This document shows, one piece after another, positions 56,035 to 64,000 of a stretch of DNA of 64,000 nucleotides. The translations under genes and the position numbers were made by a program. The stretch is from Christiangramia echinicola DSM 19838. GTDB lineage: Bacteria > Bacteroidota > Bacteroidia > Flavobacteriales > Flavobacteriaceae. The notes beneath the pieces were generated by a model, which worked only from the letters and a program-made list of their open reading frames with translations, was not told where the DNA came from and searched no databases. The stretch spans positions 806,001 through 870,000 of the forward strand of contig NZ_AUHG01000011.1 in NCBI RefSeq assembly GCF_000423065.1. Direction: 5' to 3'. Positions within the stretch are counted from its first letter, which is position 1. Each line of letters starts with the position of its first letter.

Positions 56035-56575
56035 TTTACGCGAAGAGACATCTGTGCTGCATAAGGAGCTAGAAAAGGATAATCTGGCCAACAAGATCAT
56101 GGATCACTCGATTAAGCTGGAAGAGTATAAGCTTTTATTATTTCAGAATTTTATAGCCTATAAAAGTGCAGAATCTCAGATCGCTAAATTCTTAGCTGGA
56201 TATAATAGTGACAAATCTGTCAGACTTGAAAACGATTTAATAGGATTGGGGTTTACTGACTTTACTTATGATCTTAATTTCTCCTGTACTAATGAAGCTG
56301 AAGCTATTGGTGCTGCCTATGTTATAGAAGGTTCAGCAATGGGAGGGATGCTTATAGGGAAAGAGGTTTCGAATTGTAAATCGTTGAATGCTATTCCAGA
56401 ACAGGAATTTTTCAATGGAAATAAGAGCAATGTAAAAGCCTGGAATAATTATCTAAAATTCTTAAGAAGTAGGGATTTTACTAACCACGAAATAGACCAG
56501 GCTTCAGCAAAGGCAAAAGAAACCTTCCTGTTATTTAAAGATGCTTTTAAAGTTCAGTTTTCTAATAGTTATTAA
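56012..56575 (+). CDS. bphO: Biliverdin-producing heme oxygenase
   Basis: This 187-residue all-helical protein has the proximal heme ligand H17 in EETSVLHKELEKD and the distal-helix block AAYVIEGSAMGGMLIGKEV. These are the signatures of the BphO-type bacterial heme oxygenases, which open heme to biliverdin, iron and CO. Being coupled to bphP, it should supply the phytochrome chromophore; iron release from heme is a secondary possibility. ATG 56015 is an alternative start. Its stop overlaps the convergent rluE by 4 bases. Confidence 0.92.
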   Translation: MMTKILDSLREETSVLHKELEKDNLANKIMDHSIKLEEYKLLLFQNFIAYKSAESQIAKFLAGYNSDKSVRLENDLIGLGFTDFTYDLNFSCTNEAEAIGAAYVIEGSAMGGMLIGKEVSNCKSLNAIPEQEFFNGNKSNVKAWNNYLKFLRSRDFTNHEIDQASAKAKETFLLFKDAFKVQFSNSY

Positions 56576-57144
56576 AGAGCGACCTGATCTATTTCTATAA
56601 CCTCACCGTCCTTCATATTTTCTAATTTTTCGTTTCCAATTCTAACTCTTACTAACCTTAGTGTTGGAAAGCCCACCGCTGCAGTCATTTTTTTAACCTG
56701 GCGAAATTTACCCTCAGTTAATGTAATGCTAACCCAACTGGTTGGGCCGTGACGTTCATCTCTTATTTTCCTGGCTCTCTCGGGAAATACTGGAGCTACT
56801 CTTAATTTCTCAGCTTTACAATTTTTTGTTTGATAAGGTTTGCCATAAATACTTATTTCAACCCCCTGTTTTAATTGAGAAACTGCTTCATCAGTAATTT
56901 CACCATCAAGCTGAACATAATATTCTTTTTCACTATTTCCTGCTGTTATTTTTGTACTCAATTTGCCGTTTGTAGTGAGTAATAAAAGTCCTTCGGAATC
57001 TTTGTCTAGCCGACCAATGGACATAGTACCCTTTGGAAAATCGTTTAATTCACCCAATAGTTTATGCTTACCTGCTTTATTTTGATTAGTAATAAACTGG
57101 CTTAGGTATCCGTAGGGCTTATAGATCTTAAAATGTTTATGCAT
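56572..57144 (-). CDS. rluE: RluE-type rRNA pseudouridine synthase
   Basis: This 190-residue protein lacks the S4 domain and starts directly with the catalytic fold: FKIYKPYGYLSQF, then SIGRLDKDSEGLLLLT with the catalytic D47, and the C-terminal PTSWVSITLTEGKFRQVKKM and GFPTLRLVRVRIG blocks. These match RluE, which modifies a uridine in 23S rRNA (U2457 in E. coli). It is a stand-alone gene between convergent bphO and the M3 peptidase gene. Confidence 0.88.
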   Translation of the reverse strand: MHKHFKIYKPYGYLSQFITNQNKAGKHKLLGELNDFPKGTMSIGRLDKDSEGLLLLTTNGKLSTKITAGNSEKEYYVQLDGEITDEAVSQLKQGVEISIYGKPYQTKNCKAEKLRVAPVFPERARKIRDERHGPTSWVSITLTEGKFRQVKKMTAAVGFPTLRLVRVRIGNEKLENMKDGEVIEIDQVAL

Positions 57145-57156
57145 AGGCCGAAAATA

Positions 57157-57185
57157 AAAAATGCCCCGAATTTTCAGGGCATTTT
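57157..57185 (-). terminator. Terminator of the M3 peptidase gene
   Basis: AAAATGCCC (57157-57165) pairs with GGGCATTTT (57177-57185). On the minus strand it is followed by a T-rich tract, 18 bases after the M3 stop codon. Confidence 0.8.
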
Positions 57186-57202
57186 ATTATATAAATGATT
57201 TA

Positions 57203-59350
57203 TTACTGGTTTTCTTCTGGCACCGGAAATCCGCGATCGCGCATAAGAGCATCAATTTTCGCGTCCCTTCCTCTAAATTTTTTATATGCTTCCGCAGGAT
57301 CCATCGCATTTCTAGGTGCAAAAAGATATTTTACAAGTTTGGAGGCCATCTCCTTATCGTAAAACCCTTCAGGAGCTTTAGCAAATGCTTCTGCAGCATC
57401 TGAGGTTAGTACATCTGCCCAGAGATAACCGTAGTAACCGGTTGCATATCCTTCACCAGAGAATACATGTCCAAAATGTGGGGTGCGGTGACGCATTACG
57501 ATCTCCTCTGGCATATTTAATTCTTTTAAAGTTTCTCTTTCAAAAGTATCCGGATCTATATTTTCAGGATCTGTAGTATGATATTTCATATCCATGATCG
57601 CCGAGGCCAAAAATTCTATAGTGGCAAAACCCTGATTAAAAGTAGAAGCCTTTTTTATCTTTCTCACCAATTCGTCAGGGATGACTTCATTGGTCTCATG
57701 ATGTCTAAGAAATTGGTTTATCACCTTATCTGTAGACAGCCATCTTTCCAGTAGCTGAGATTGAAATTCGGTATAATCACGAACTCCGCTATTAAGTGTT
57801 GGGTACTCTATATCTGCTGAAAGGAAGTGTAAGGCATGACCAAATTCATGAAAAAATGTTTCGGCATCATCCCAGGAAACTAATACTGGTTCCCCCGGGG
57901 CTGGTTCAATAAAATTAGAATTGTTTGATGATAGAACCGGTTTGCCGCCCATCAACTCGTTATAGCTTCTATAGGTGGTAGCCCAGGCTCCAGATCTTTT
58001 ACCCTGTCGTGCATAAGGATCAAGGTACCAGAGTCCAATTAAATCTCCGGAATCTTTAATAGTCACTTCCCATACCTTTACATCTTCATGAAAAACGGGA
58101 ACACTACCTTCTTCTACAGGTGTAAAATTAAAATTGAATAATTCACCGGCAGTGTAAAATAATGCCTGGGTTAGATTTCCTAATTCTAGGTACTGTTTTA
58201 CTTCTTCACTATCCAGGTCATATTTTTCTTTGCGTACTTTTTCTGCATAGAACCTATAATCCCAGGGCTTGATCGTGATATTTGCGTCCTGTGAATCTGC
58301 GATCTTTTGCATGTCTTTTACTTCCTCTTCGACTCTTGCAAGAGCTGCAGGCCAGACTTTCATCATAAGATCCATCGCGTTTTCAGGATTCTTAGCCATT
58401 CTGTTTTGTAATCTCCATTGAGCATAGTTATCATAACCTAAAAGTTCAACTCTTTCGTCACGTAACTTGAGGATTTGTTTAACGATTTCATTATTATCAT
58501 ACTCATCGCCGTTGTCACCCCTGGAATAATAGTTTTTCCATACCTGCTCTCGGATTTCTCTTTCCGTAGAATATGTAAGAAAAGGATCCATGGAAGAACG
58601 AGTATTGGTTACTGCATATTTACCATCGTTACCTCTATCTGCAGCTGCCTGGGCCGCAGATTTTATATAAGATTCAGGTAATCCTCCTAGCTGGTCTGCA
58701 TCCAGATAGATCACATAATTTTCTTCATCTGCCAGTACATTTGTAGAAAACTGGGTATATAATGCAGACAATTCTTTGTTTATCGCCGCGTACCTTTCTT
58801 TGTCTTTTTTGCTTAATTCGGCACCCTGCATAGCAAAATCTTCATAAATGAGATCTATCACTCTTTGCCTTGCCGGCGATAATGGTTCTTTTTGAGACCT
58901 CTCGTAAACGGTTTTAATTCGATTGAAGAGCTTTTCATTCTGACTGATCTTAGAAGAAAATTCAGAAATTTCAGGAGCTAGTTCTTTTTGAACTTCTCTG
59001 AATTCAGGGCTGGAAACATTACTGCTGTAGATTCCGTAATAGGTAAAAGCTCGATCGAGTTCTTCTCCTGCTTTTTCCATAGGAATTATAGTATTCTCAA
59101 AAGTAGCTTCCTCTGAATTTTCTGAAATTTTATCAATTTCAGCCAGATGTAATTCCATACCTTTTCTAATGGCTGGTTTTACATACTCAATTTTCATTTT
59201 ATCAAATGCAGGTACCCCTTCATAAGGACCGTTCCATTCAGATAATAAAGGATTGTTCATAGAATTTTGTTCGTTTTCCTGGCCATTACAATAGCCAATT
59301 ATTGAAACCAAAGCAAAGATGCTAAGGCCTTTTTTAATTCGAAATGTCAT
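57203..59350 (-). CDS. dcp: M3-family peptidyl-dipeptidase (Dcp-like), exported
   Basis: The start at 59350 (MTFRIKKGLSIFALVSIIGYCNGQ) gives a clean export signal; an upstream ATG at 59386 would bury it. The product has about 715 residues. The zinc site is HEFGHALHFL (H501, E502, H505 from this start), with the third ligand in the YTEFQSQLLERW segment; the C-terminal block HTPHFGHVFSGEGYATGYYGY is characteristic of M3 enzymes. It removes dipeptides from C-termini of small peptides, here probably in the periplasm. The Cys before NGQ could make it a lipoprotein, but the preceding Tyr is unusual. Confidence 0.9.
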   Translation of the reverse strand: MTFRIKKGLSIFALVSIIGYCNGQENEQNSMNNPLLSEWNGPYEGVPAFDKMKIEYVKPAIRKGMELHLAEIDKISENSEEATFENTIIPMEKAGEELDRAFTYYGIYSSNVSSPEFREVQKELAPEISEFSSKISQNEKLFNRIKTVYERSQKEPLSPARQRVIDLIYEDFAMQGAELSKKDKERYAAINKELSALYTQFSTNVLADEENYVIYLDADQLGGLPESYIKSAAQAAADRGNDGKYAVTNTRSSMDPFLTYSTEREIREQVWKNYYSRGDNGDEYDNNEIVKQILKLRDERVELLGYDNYAQWRLQNRMAKNPENAMDLMMKVWPAALARVEEEVKDMQKIADSQDANITIKPWDYRFYAEKVRKEKYDLDSEEVKQYLELGNLTQALFYTAGELFNFNFTPVEEGSVPVFHEDVKVWEVTIKDSGDLIGLWYLDPYARQGKRSGAWATTYRSYNELMGGKPVLSSNNSNFIEPAPGEPVLVSWDDAETFFHEFGHALHFLSADIEYPTLNSGVRDYTEFQSQLLERWLSTDKVINQFLRHHETNEVIPDELVRKIKKASTFNQGFATIEFLASAIMDMKYHTTDPENIDPDTFERETLKELNMPEEIVMRHRTPHFGHVFSGEGYATGYYGYLWADVLTSDAAEAFAKAPEGFYDKEMASKLVKYLFAPRNAMDPAEAYKKFRGRDAKIDALMRDRGFPVPEENQ

Positions 59351-59612
59351 TTTAAATTTAGTTTTGATACTGGCCTGAATATACAAAGAAATGGACTTTT
59401 AACCGTTACAGGTAATGAGAAAGTAATGATGTACCATGACGAAGAAAAAAGATGAAAATTTTAGAATTAAAATTGAATATTATGTATTTAAAAAATGGCT
59501 AACTCAACAAAATATACTTTGATGTAAAGTTTTGATTATCATTTACATATAGAGTGTGGGCCTGTTTCAAATGTTTTCAGACTTTTATGAGAAATATGAT
59601 CTAAGGATTGAT

Positions 59613-60647
59613 CTAATTTTCCTTAACCTTTTTTGCCAGAGATTTTCTGGAGAGTACTTTTCGAGGAGAAATCCCATACTTTTCCTTAAATATCTTTGAA
59701 AAGTAGCTCCTACTGGAAAGTCCTAATTCATAAACTACTTCACTAACATTTTTATTCCCTGTAGAAAGAATGTTTAAAGCCTTAGTTAGTCTTATATCCC
59801 TTATATACTCATTGACTGTCTTACCAAAAATAACATGAAAACCTTCCTGTAGTTTGTTAGAATTTACTCCGGCAATTTTGGACAGATCATTAACGGTTCC
59901 AGTATTGGCAATATTTGCATCTATATATTCAACAGCCTTTTCTATAGCCTTCATGTCTTTATCCTTGAGCCTCTTATTGCCAACATTTTGATCATCTTTT
60001 TTAAAACGGTTGAGCATATAGCTTAGGATTTCGAGAGCTTTCGCACCTATAAAATTGATCCTGGGAAATCCTTGAATATCAGAATTCCTGATCTCTTTTA
60101 TAGCCTCTGCAGTTTTTAAGCTATAACTTGATTTTTCTGAAATCCTGGTCTGAGCGTCGGTATCACTAAATAATTCGTAAAATATGGGTTCAAGATCCCG
60201 CAGATCGAATGAAAAATATTGCTGAAACTTTACCCTGTCTATTTCCAGATAACAAAGAACAACATCTTCGTTTCTAGGTATTATAAGGTTGTGTGTTTCT
60301 AGTTGTTTAGGAGCGGCGATGAGATATTCATGTTCTTTAACAGTATCTCCTTCTTCTTTGTTTCCAAAATTACTGGTAAGAGAACCTTCTACGCAGTAAA
60401 TAAACCTGATTGGCTTTACCTGAAAATGGAATAACCTTAATTCAATATCTTCCTTAAAGTTGCAATGGTAAGTATGGAGACCTATTCCATTTGGAAAGTT
60501 TATAACCTTAATTTCTCCTTTACCTTTAGTTTCAGGAATCTTTAAATTATATTCTCCAAGTTGTTCAGTATATATAGTTCCGAAGTGATTTGCTAGTTCC
60601 GGAATAATATCGTCTACATCATTTAATTCTAAATGATAGGTTTCCAT
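59613..60647 (-). CDS. AraC-family transcriptional regulator
   Basis: The start METYHLELNDVDD at 60647 is preferred because the family usually begins there; ATG 60701 would add 18 residues. The protein has about 344 residues: an N-terminal sensing domain (INFPNGIGLHTYHCNFKED, RFIYCVEGSLTSNFG) and two C-terminal helix-turn-helix motifs (TVNDLSKIAGVNSNKLQEGF and NVSEVVYELGLSSRSYFSKI), ending with the AraC signature FKEKYGISPRKV. The ligand and targets are unknown. It is flanked by long gaps, so it is transcribed alone. Confidence 0.9.
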   Translation of the reverse strand: METYHLELNDVDDIIPELANHFGTIYTEQLGEYNLKIPETKGKGEIKVINFPNGIGLHTYHCNFKEDIELRLFHFQVKPIRFIYCVEGSLTSNFGNKEEGDTVKEHEYLIAAPKQLETHNLIIPRNEDVVLCYLEIDRVKFQQYFSFDLRDLEPIFYELFSDTDAQTRISEKSSYSLKTAEAIKEIRNSDIQGFPRINFIGAKALEILSYMLNRFKKDDQNVGNKRLKDKDMKAIEKAVEYIDANIANTGTVNDLSKIAGVNSNKLQEGFHVIFGKTVNEYIRDIRLTKALNILSTGNKNVSEVVYELGLSSRSYFSKIFKEKYGISPRKVLSRKSLAKKVKEN

Positions 60648-60698
60648 TTGTTGGTTATTTAATATTAAGCCAATTTTAAAAGTAAGATTACCTGCATT

Positions 60699-60714
60699 CA
60701 TTCTTGTAAGAATG
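60699..60714. promoter_or_regulatory. Palindrome upstream of the AraC gene
   Basis: CATTCTT-GT-AAGAATG is a perfect 7+7 inverted repeat, about 50 bases before the chosen start codon. It could be an operator for self-regulation or for another dimeric factor. Confidence 0.35.
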
Positions 60715-60807
60715 ACAGTTAAACTTATACTAAATGATAATTAAAAATAATGTAACTATTTGATTATAAGGCGTTAATAAAGAGTCCTGTTTTTTTATTT
60801 TCTTAAA

Positions 60808-60945
60808 AAAGCTAAGTGCTTTTATCGGCAAACAAGATTTGATTCGATCTATACCGGCTCAATTTCAGATCCTCAATTCAGGGAGATTTATGCCCCAGTG
60901 GATGGTTTTGTAATTAACGAAGGAAGTAAGATCAACGTTCTGTAA
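60808..60945 (+). pseudogene. C-terminal remnant of a lost gene
   Basis: A plus-strand frame runs open from the stop at 60778 and ends at TAA 60943-60945. It has protein-like sequence including SIYTGSISDPQFREIYAPV and DGFVINEGSKINVL but no ATG or other good start. The APVDGFVxxEG pattern resembles a lipoyl/biotinyl-like or aspartoacylase-type C-terminal segment, but I cannot assign a family. The upstream part of the gene is missing. It sits between two convergent-free minus-strand genes and probably marks an old deletion. Confidence 0.4.
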
Positions 60946-60957
60946 TTCAGGAAATCA

Positions 60958-63516
60958 TTAACCCAACTCCTTTCTCAAAACCTCTAGTGGCGGACTTTTG
61001 ATTACTCCTAAACTATTACCTAATCCTATGCCCATTACCAGTAAAATGATCCCTGGTAATAAAACTAAAAATGGAATCCAGGAAGGAATAAAAGTGGTTT
61101 CAAATACAAAATATCCAAGTAACTGACTGCTAATTAGGGAAAGTAAGATTCCCGAAAGAGCTCCCAGTATTCCAAGGTATAGATATTCGAGTGCCAGGAT
61201 CTTAAGGATCTGCTCACTTTTTGCTCCCAGCGTACGTAAAAGGACACTTTCTCTAATACGTTGATATTTACTGGTTCGAACAGCTCCAATTAAAACTATG
61301 ATTCCGGTTAGAATACTGAAAAATGCCATAAAATTAATGAGCCACGAAATTTTAGCGAGGATCTTTTCTATTACATTTAAGACCTGGCGCAGGTCTATGA
61401 TGGTTAAATTCGGAAAGTTCTTTACCAGTTCTTTCTGTAGGCTAGCCGAGTTTTCATCATCTGGAACTTTTGTAGTTAGAACTCTGAATTGAGGAGCTTC
61501 CTCCAAAACACCGGTAGGGAAAACAATGGAGAAATTTAATTGCATTCTGCTCCAGTCTACTTGTCTGATGCTTGCTATCTCTGTGTTAAGCAATACTCCC
61601 TGCACATTAAAGCTTACTTTATCTCCCACCGTAACTTTTGCGTCTTCAGCAAAATTATCACTAATGGATATAGGAATTGTGCCATTCTCTGAATTAGAAC
61701 CTATCCATTCTCCAGCTTCCAGAACTTCAGAAGATATTAAAGAATCTCTATAGGTGGTCCTGAATTCATGATGTAAGATCCAACCGTTTATGTTAGAGGT
61801 AGTATCTTCCCTGATCTCTGAGGCAGGTCTTCCCTTCAGGCTTTCTACCCGCATACTTACAATGGGAATATTTTCCAGAACCGGCATGTTCTGAGAATTG
61901 ATCGTGTTTGCAACCGCTTCCTGTTGTTCAGACTGAACATCGAGTAAGATCATATTGGGGCTTTCAGCCTGTTCATCCAGAGATGCCTGAGCCAGTAGTA
62001 GGTCTTTTGTAAAGTATAAAGTGCTTATTAAAAAAGTTCCTATCCCAATGGCTAATACCAGGATCAAAGTTTGATTTTGAGGTCTGAATAAATTAAGAAG
62101 GCTTTGTCTGGGAATAAAACCCCAGCTGCTCGGGAAATAACGTTTGATGGCCTTCATAAATAAATTGGCAACCCCGGCCAGAAGAGAGAAGGTGATAATA
62201 ATCCCTAAAACGAAGAATAATGAGTATTTCCAGTCTTCCAGTAGCCAGAATGCAAAAAGGAATATGAAAATAAAGATTGCACCTAAAACCAGTATACCTG
62301 CTTTTACTGATTTTGATCTTTCAGAATCCTGAACGCGTAGTGTTTGTAATGGTGAAACATATAAAGTCCCGATCAATGGATACAAAGCGAATAGAACTGA
62401 CATCAAAATGCCCTGTAGAACACCAATTGCCATCACCCGGAAATCGAATGAAATTTCAATATTTATAGGTAATAGATCCTGAAGGATAAAAGGAAATAGC
62501 TGTTGCAGAAATAGCCCAAGTATAGTACCAACGATCCCGCCAATTAATCCAATTATTGCAATTTGAATCAGGTAAATGGAAAAAGTTTGCTTTTTACTGG
62601 CGCCAAGGCATTTTAAAACAGCTATAGCTCGTAACTTTTCTTTTATATAAATATGGATAGCACTTGCTATTCCCACACAACCTAGCAATAAAGCGATAAA
62701 AGCGACCAGGTTCAGGAATTTACCGAAATTTTCATAGCGACGACCCATGCGCTCACTGGTAGAAAGGTGAGTGTCAAGATCGGCGTCATTGTTATCGAGG
62801 ATAGGGTCTATTTCCTTATCCAATTGCTCCAGGTCCATCTTAGGATCTGCTTTGAAGTAATAATTATACCCAATCCGGCTGCCTACCTGTACAAGTCCGG
62901 ATTCTTCAATATATCTATGCGGAATAACAACCGGAGGAGCAATAGAACTGAAAACAGAACTGCTTCCCGGTACAGCTTTTAAAGCTCCTGCAACAGGTAA
63001 AACTACATTACCAATCTTAATACTATCTCCAGGTTCAATACCTAATTGTAGCATGACCGTGGCATCCAGAAGTGCCGCTCCGTTTTCCTGATATTCATTA
63101 GCAGCAGAAACGGGGTCTGTCTCCATTTCTCCATAAAAAGGAAAACCGCCTTTAATTCCTCGAACCCGAACCAGTTTGGTTCCCTGTTTGCCTGGAAATG
63201 CGGCCATGGAGGCAAAACTTATCTCCTCTGCGTCTGACCCTCCCAGGGAATCCATAATAAAAGTTACCCGTTCATTCACAGGTTTATCACTATCTATGAT
63301 ATAATCGGCGCCCATCAGGGATTTAGATTGTAGCGCAATGTTCTCCTTTAGGTTATTACTGAAAGACTGTATAGAAACCACCGCGGCTATTCCCAGGACT
63401 ATAGATGCCATGAATAGCACCAGTTTTCTACTACTGGCTTTTCCGTCTCTTATAGCCATTTTCAAAAGCCAGCTGAAACCTGCTTTCTTGGTACTTTTAT
63501 AATTGGTTCGAGACAT
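60958..63516 (-). CDS. FtsX-like ABC transporter permease (YbbP-like)
   Basis: This 852-residue inner-membrane protein has about ten membrane segments in the YbbP arrangement. There is one N-terminal helix, a long periplasmic domain (about 60-260), a first FtsX block (VAFIALLLGCVGIASAI, AVLKCLGASKKQ), a second four-helix group, another periplasmic domain, and a final FtsX block (VLLRTLGAKSEQ). It does not move a solute in the usual way; this family is thought to act on lipids, lipoproteins or cell-envelope complexes by transmitting force. Its ATPase partner ends 2 bases upstream of its start. Confidence 0.9.
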   Translation of the reverse strand: MSRTNYKSTKKAGFSWLLKMAIRDGKASSRKLVLFMASIVLGIAAVVSIQSFSNNLKENIALQSKSLMGADYIIDSDKPVNERVTFIMDSLGGSDAEEISFASMAAFPGKQGTKLVRVRGIKGGFPFYGEMETDPVSAANEYQENGAALLDATVMLQLGIEPGDSIKIGNVVLPVAGALKAVPGSSSVFSSIAPPVVIPHRYIEESGLVQVGSRIGYNYYFKADPKMDLEQLDKEIDPILDNNDADLDTHLSTSERMGRRYENFGKFLNLVAFIALLLGCVGIASAIHIYIKEKLRAIAVLKCLGASKKQTFSIYLIQIAIIGLIGGIVGTILGLFLQQLFPFILQDLLPINIEISFDFRVMAIGVLQGILMSVLFALYPLIGTLYVSPLQTLRVQDSERSKSVKAGILVLGAIFIFIFLFAFWLLEDWKYSLFFVLGIIITFSLLAGVANLFMKAIKRYFPSSWGFIPRQSLLNLFRPQNQTLILVLAIGIGTFLISTLYFTKDLLLAQASLDEQAESPNMILLDVQSEQQEAVANTINSQNMPVLENIPIVSMRVESLKGRPASEIREDTTSNINGWILHHEFRTTYRDSLISSEVLEAGEWIGSNSENGTIPISISDNFAEDAKVTVGDKVSFNVQGVLLNTEIASIRQVDWSRMQLNFSIVFPTGVLEEAPQFRVLTTKVPDDENSASLQKELVKNFPNLTIIDLRQVLNVIEKILAKISWLINFMAFFSILTGIIVLIGAVRTSKYQRIRESVLLRTLGAKSEQILKILALEYLYLGILGALSGILLSLISSQLLGYFVFETTFIPSWIPFLVLLPGIILLVMGIGLGNSLGVIKSPPLEVLRKELG

Positions 63517-63518
63517 AA

Positions 63519-64000
63519 TTAAACGTTTACCGTTTCCAGGACTCTACCGCCTTTAAGCTTAAGGATCCTTTGAGTTTTCCTGGCCAGTTCCATATCATGG
63601 GTCACTATAACCAGGGTTGTACCAGATTCTGTATTAAGATCTATAAGCAGCTCAACCACTTTCTTACCGGTTTCTTCATCCAGGTTACCGGTAGGTTCAT
63701 CAGCAAATAGTATAGCGGGTTTGGTGCTGAAAGCTCTTGCAAGAGCCACACGTTGTTGCTCTCCTCCTGAAAGCTGTGAAGGATAATGGTCAAAACGGTC
63801 ACCTAAACCAACCTTATCCAGAAGTTCCTTTCCTACCTGTGATGCATTTTTATCACCTCGAAGTTCTAACGGAACAGCTACATTTTCCAGCGCAGTGAGC
63901 GTTGGGATAAGCTGAAAATCCTGAAAAACAAAACCTACTTTTTGATTTCTTAATAATGCTCTTTGATCTTCATTAAGTTCATTTATTAAGGTTCCGCAAA
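63519..64000 (-). CDS. ABC transporter ATP-binding protein (LolD/YbbA type), 5' part outside window
   Basis: The minus-strand frame is open to the window end, so the start and the Walker A motif lie outside. Visible are the Q-loop VGFVFQDFQLIPTLTALENV, the ABC signature SQLSGGEQQRVALARA, Walker B ILFADEPTGNLDEETG, and the His switch VTHDMELA. The NLD and LIPTLTALENV features are typical of the LolD/YbbA/MacB group. It is coupled to the FtsX-like permease, with a 2-base gap. Confidence 0.95.
   Translation of the reverse strand, partial: CGTLINELNEDQRALLRNQKVGFVFQDFQLIPTLTALENVAVPLELRGDKNASQVGKELLDKVGLGDRFDHYPSQLSGGEQQRVALARAFSTKPAILFADEPTGNLDEETGKKVVELLIDLNTESGTTLVIVTHDMELARKTQRILKLKGGRVLETVNV

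Noticed and set aside
1-64000. Mobile elements, phage genes, tRNA or rRNA genes
   Set aside because: No transposase, integrase or phage structural motif was found in the coding sequences, and no tRNA or rRNA sequence was recognised by eye. A tRNA scan would confirm.

Overview
The window looks like chromosomal DNA of a marine flavobacterium (Bacteroidota, family Flavobacteriaceae; a Gramella/Christiangramia-like genus is a guess). The reasons are AT-rich DNA, a type IX secretion C-terminal sorting domain, Bacteroidota-type lipoproteins, start codons without strong Shine-Dalgarno sites, a few TTG / TAnnTTTG-like promoters, and the gene set itself. No rRNA, tRNA, CRISPR array, insertion sequence or phage gene was seen.

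Bases 1-21600 are an exopolysaccharide (EPS)/capsule locus. It holds a cut GNAT acetyltransferase, two paralogous polymerase-like membrane proteins (927-2126 and 9402-10640), a polysaccharide deacetylase, glycosyltransferases, a two-gene minus-strand island (5384-7026), and two secreted lipoproteins built on an unusual ~90-residue repeat (7220-9191). A block resembling the UDP-diacetylbacillosamine pathway (pglC-D-E-F-like, 11913-16252) follows. The export and control machinery comes last: Wza-like lipoprotein, Wzc-like tyrosine kinase, PHP-type phosphatase and Wzi-like outer-membrane protein. The likely logic is that diNAcBac-phosphate is loaded on the lipid carrier, extended by the glycosyltransferases, polymerised, and exported under tyrosine-phosphorylation control. 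No flippase lies in the window.

Bases 21687-30125 hold a very large PAS/GAF sensor that ends after its phospho-acceptor helix domain with no ATPase domain, a lone receiver, an EEP-type hydrolase and a PAP2 phosphatase on the other strand, and a VWA + MoxR-like AAA ATPase pair. Bases 30126-35119 are the threonine operon thrABC. It is preceded by a 37-codon leader peptide rich in Thr and Ile codons with overlapping hairpins, which suggests transcription attenuation.

Bases 35127-42360 (minus strand) hold an S10 carboxypeptidase, a UbiB-family kinase, a CPA2 K+/H+ antiporter and an M61 peptidase. A secreted multidomain nuclease with three lamin-tail-like repeats and a type IX sorting tail follows (42520-46008). 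The proline operon proC-proB-proA lies at 46076-48923 (minus). Bases 49527-56575 are a light-signalling operon: a CheB-CheR-PAS-histidine kinase fusion, a bacteriophytochrome kinase, a receiver protein and a heme oxygenase that would make its biliverdin chromophore. The rest holds an RluE-type pseudouridine synthase, an M3 dipeptidase, an AraC regulator, a remnant of a lost gene, and a YbbP/YbbA-like ABC transporter cut by the window end.
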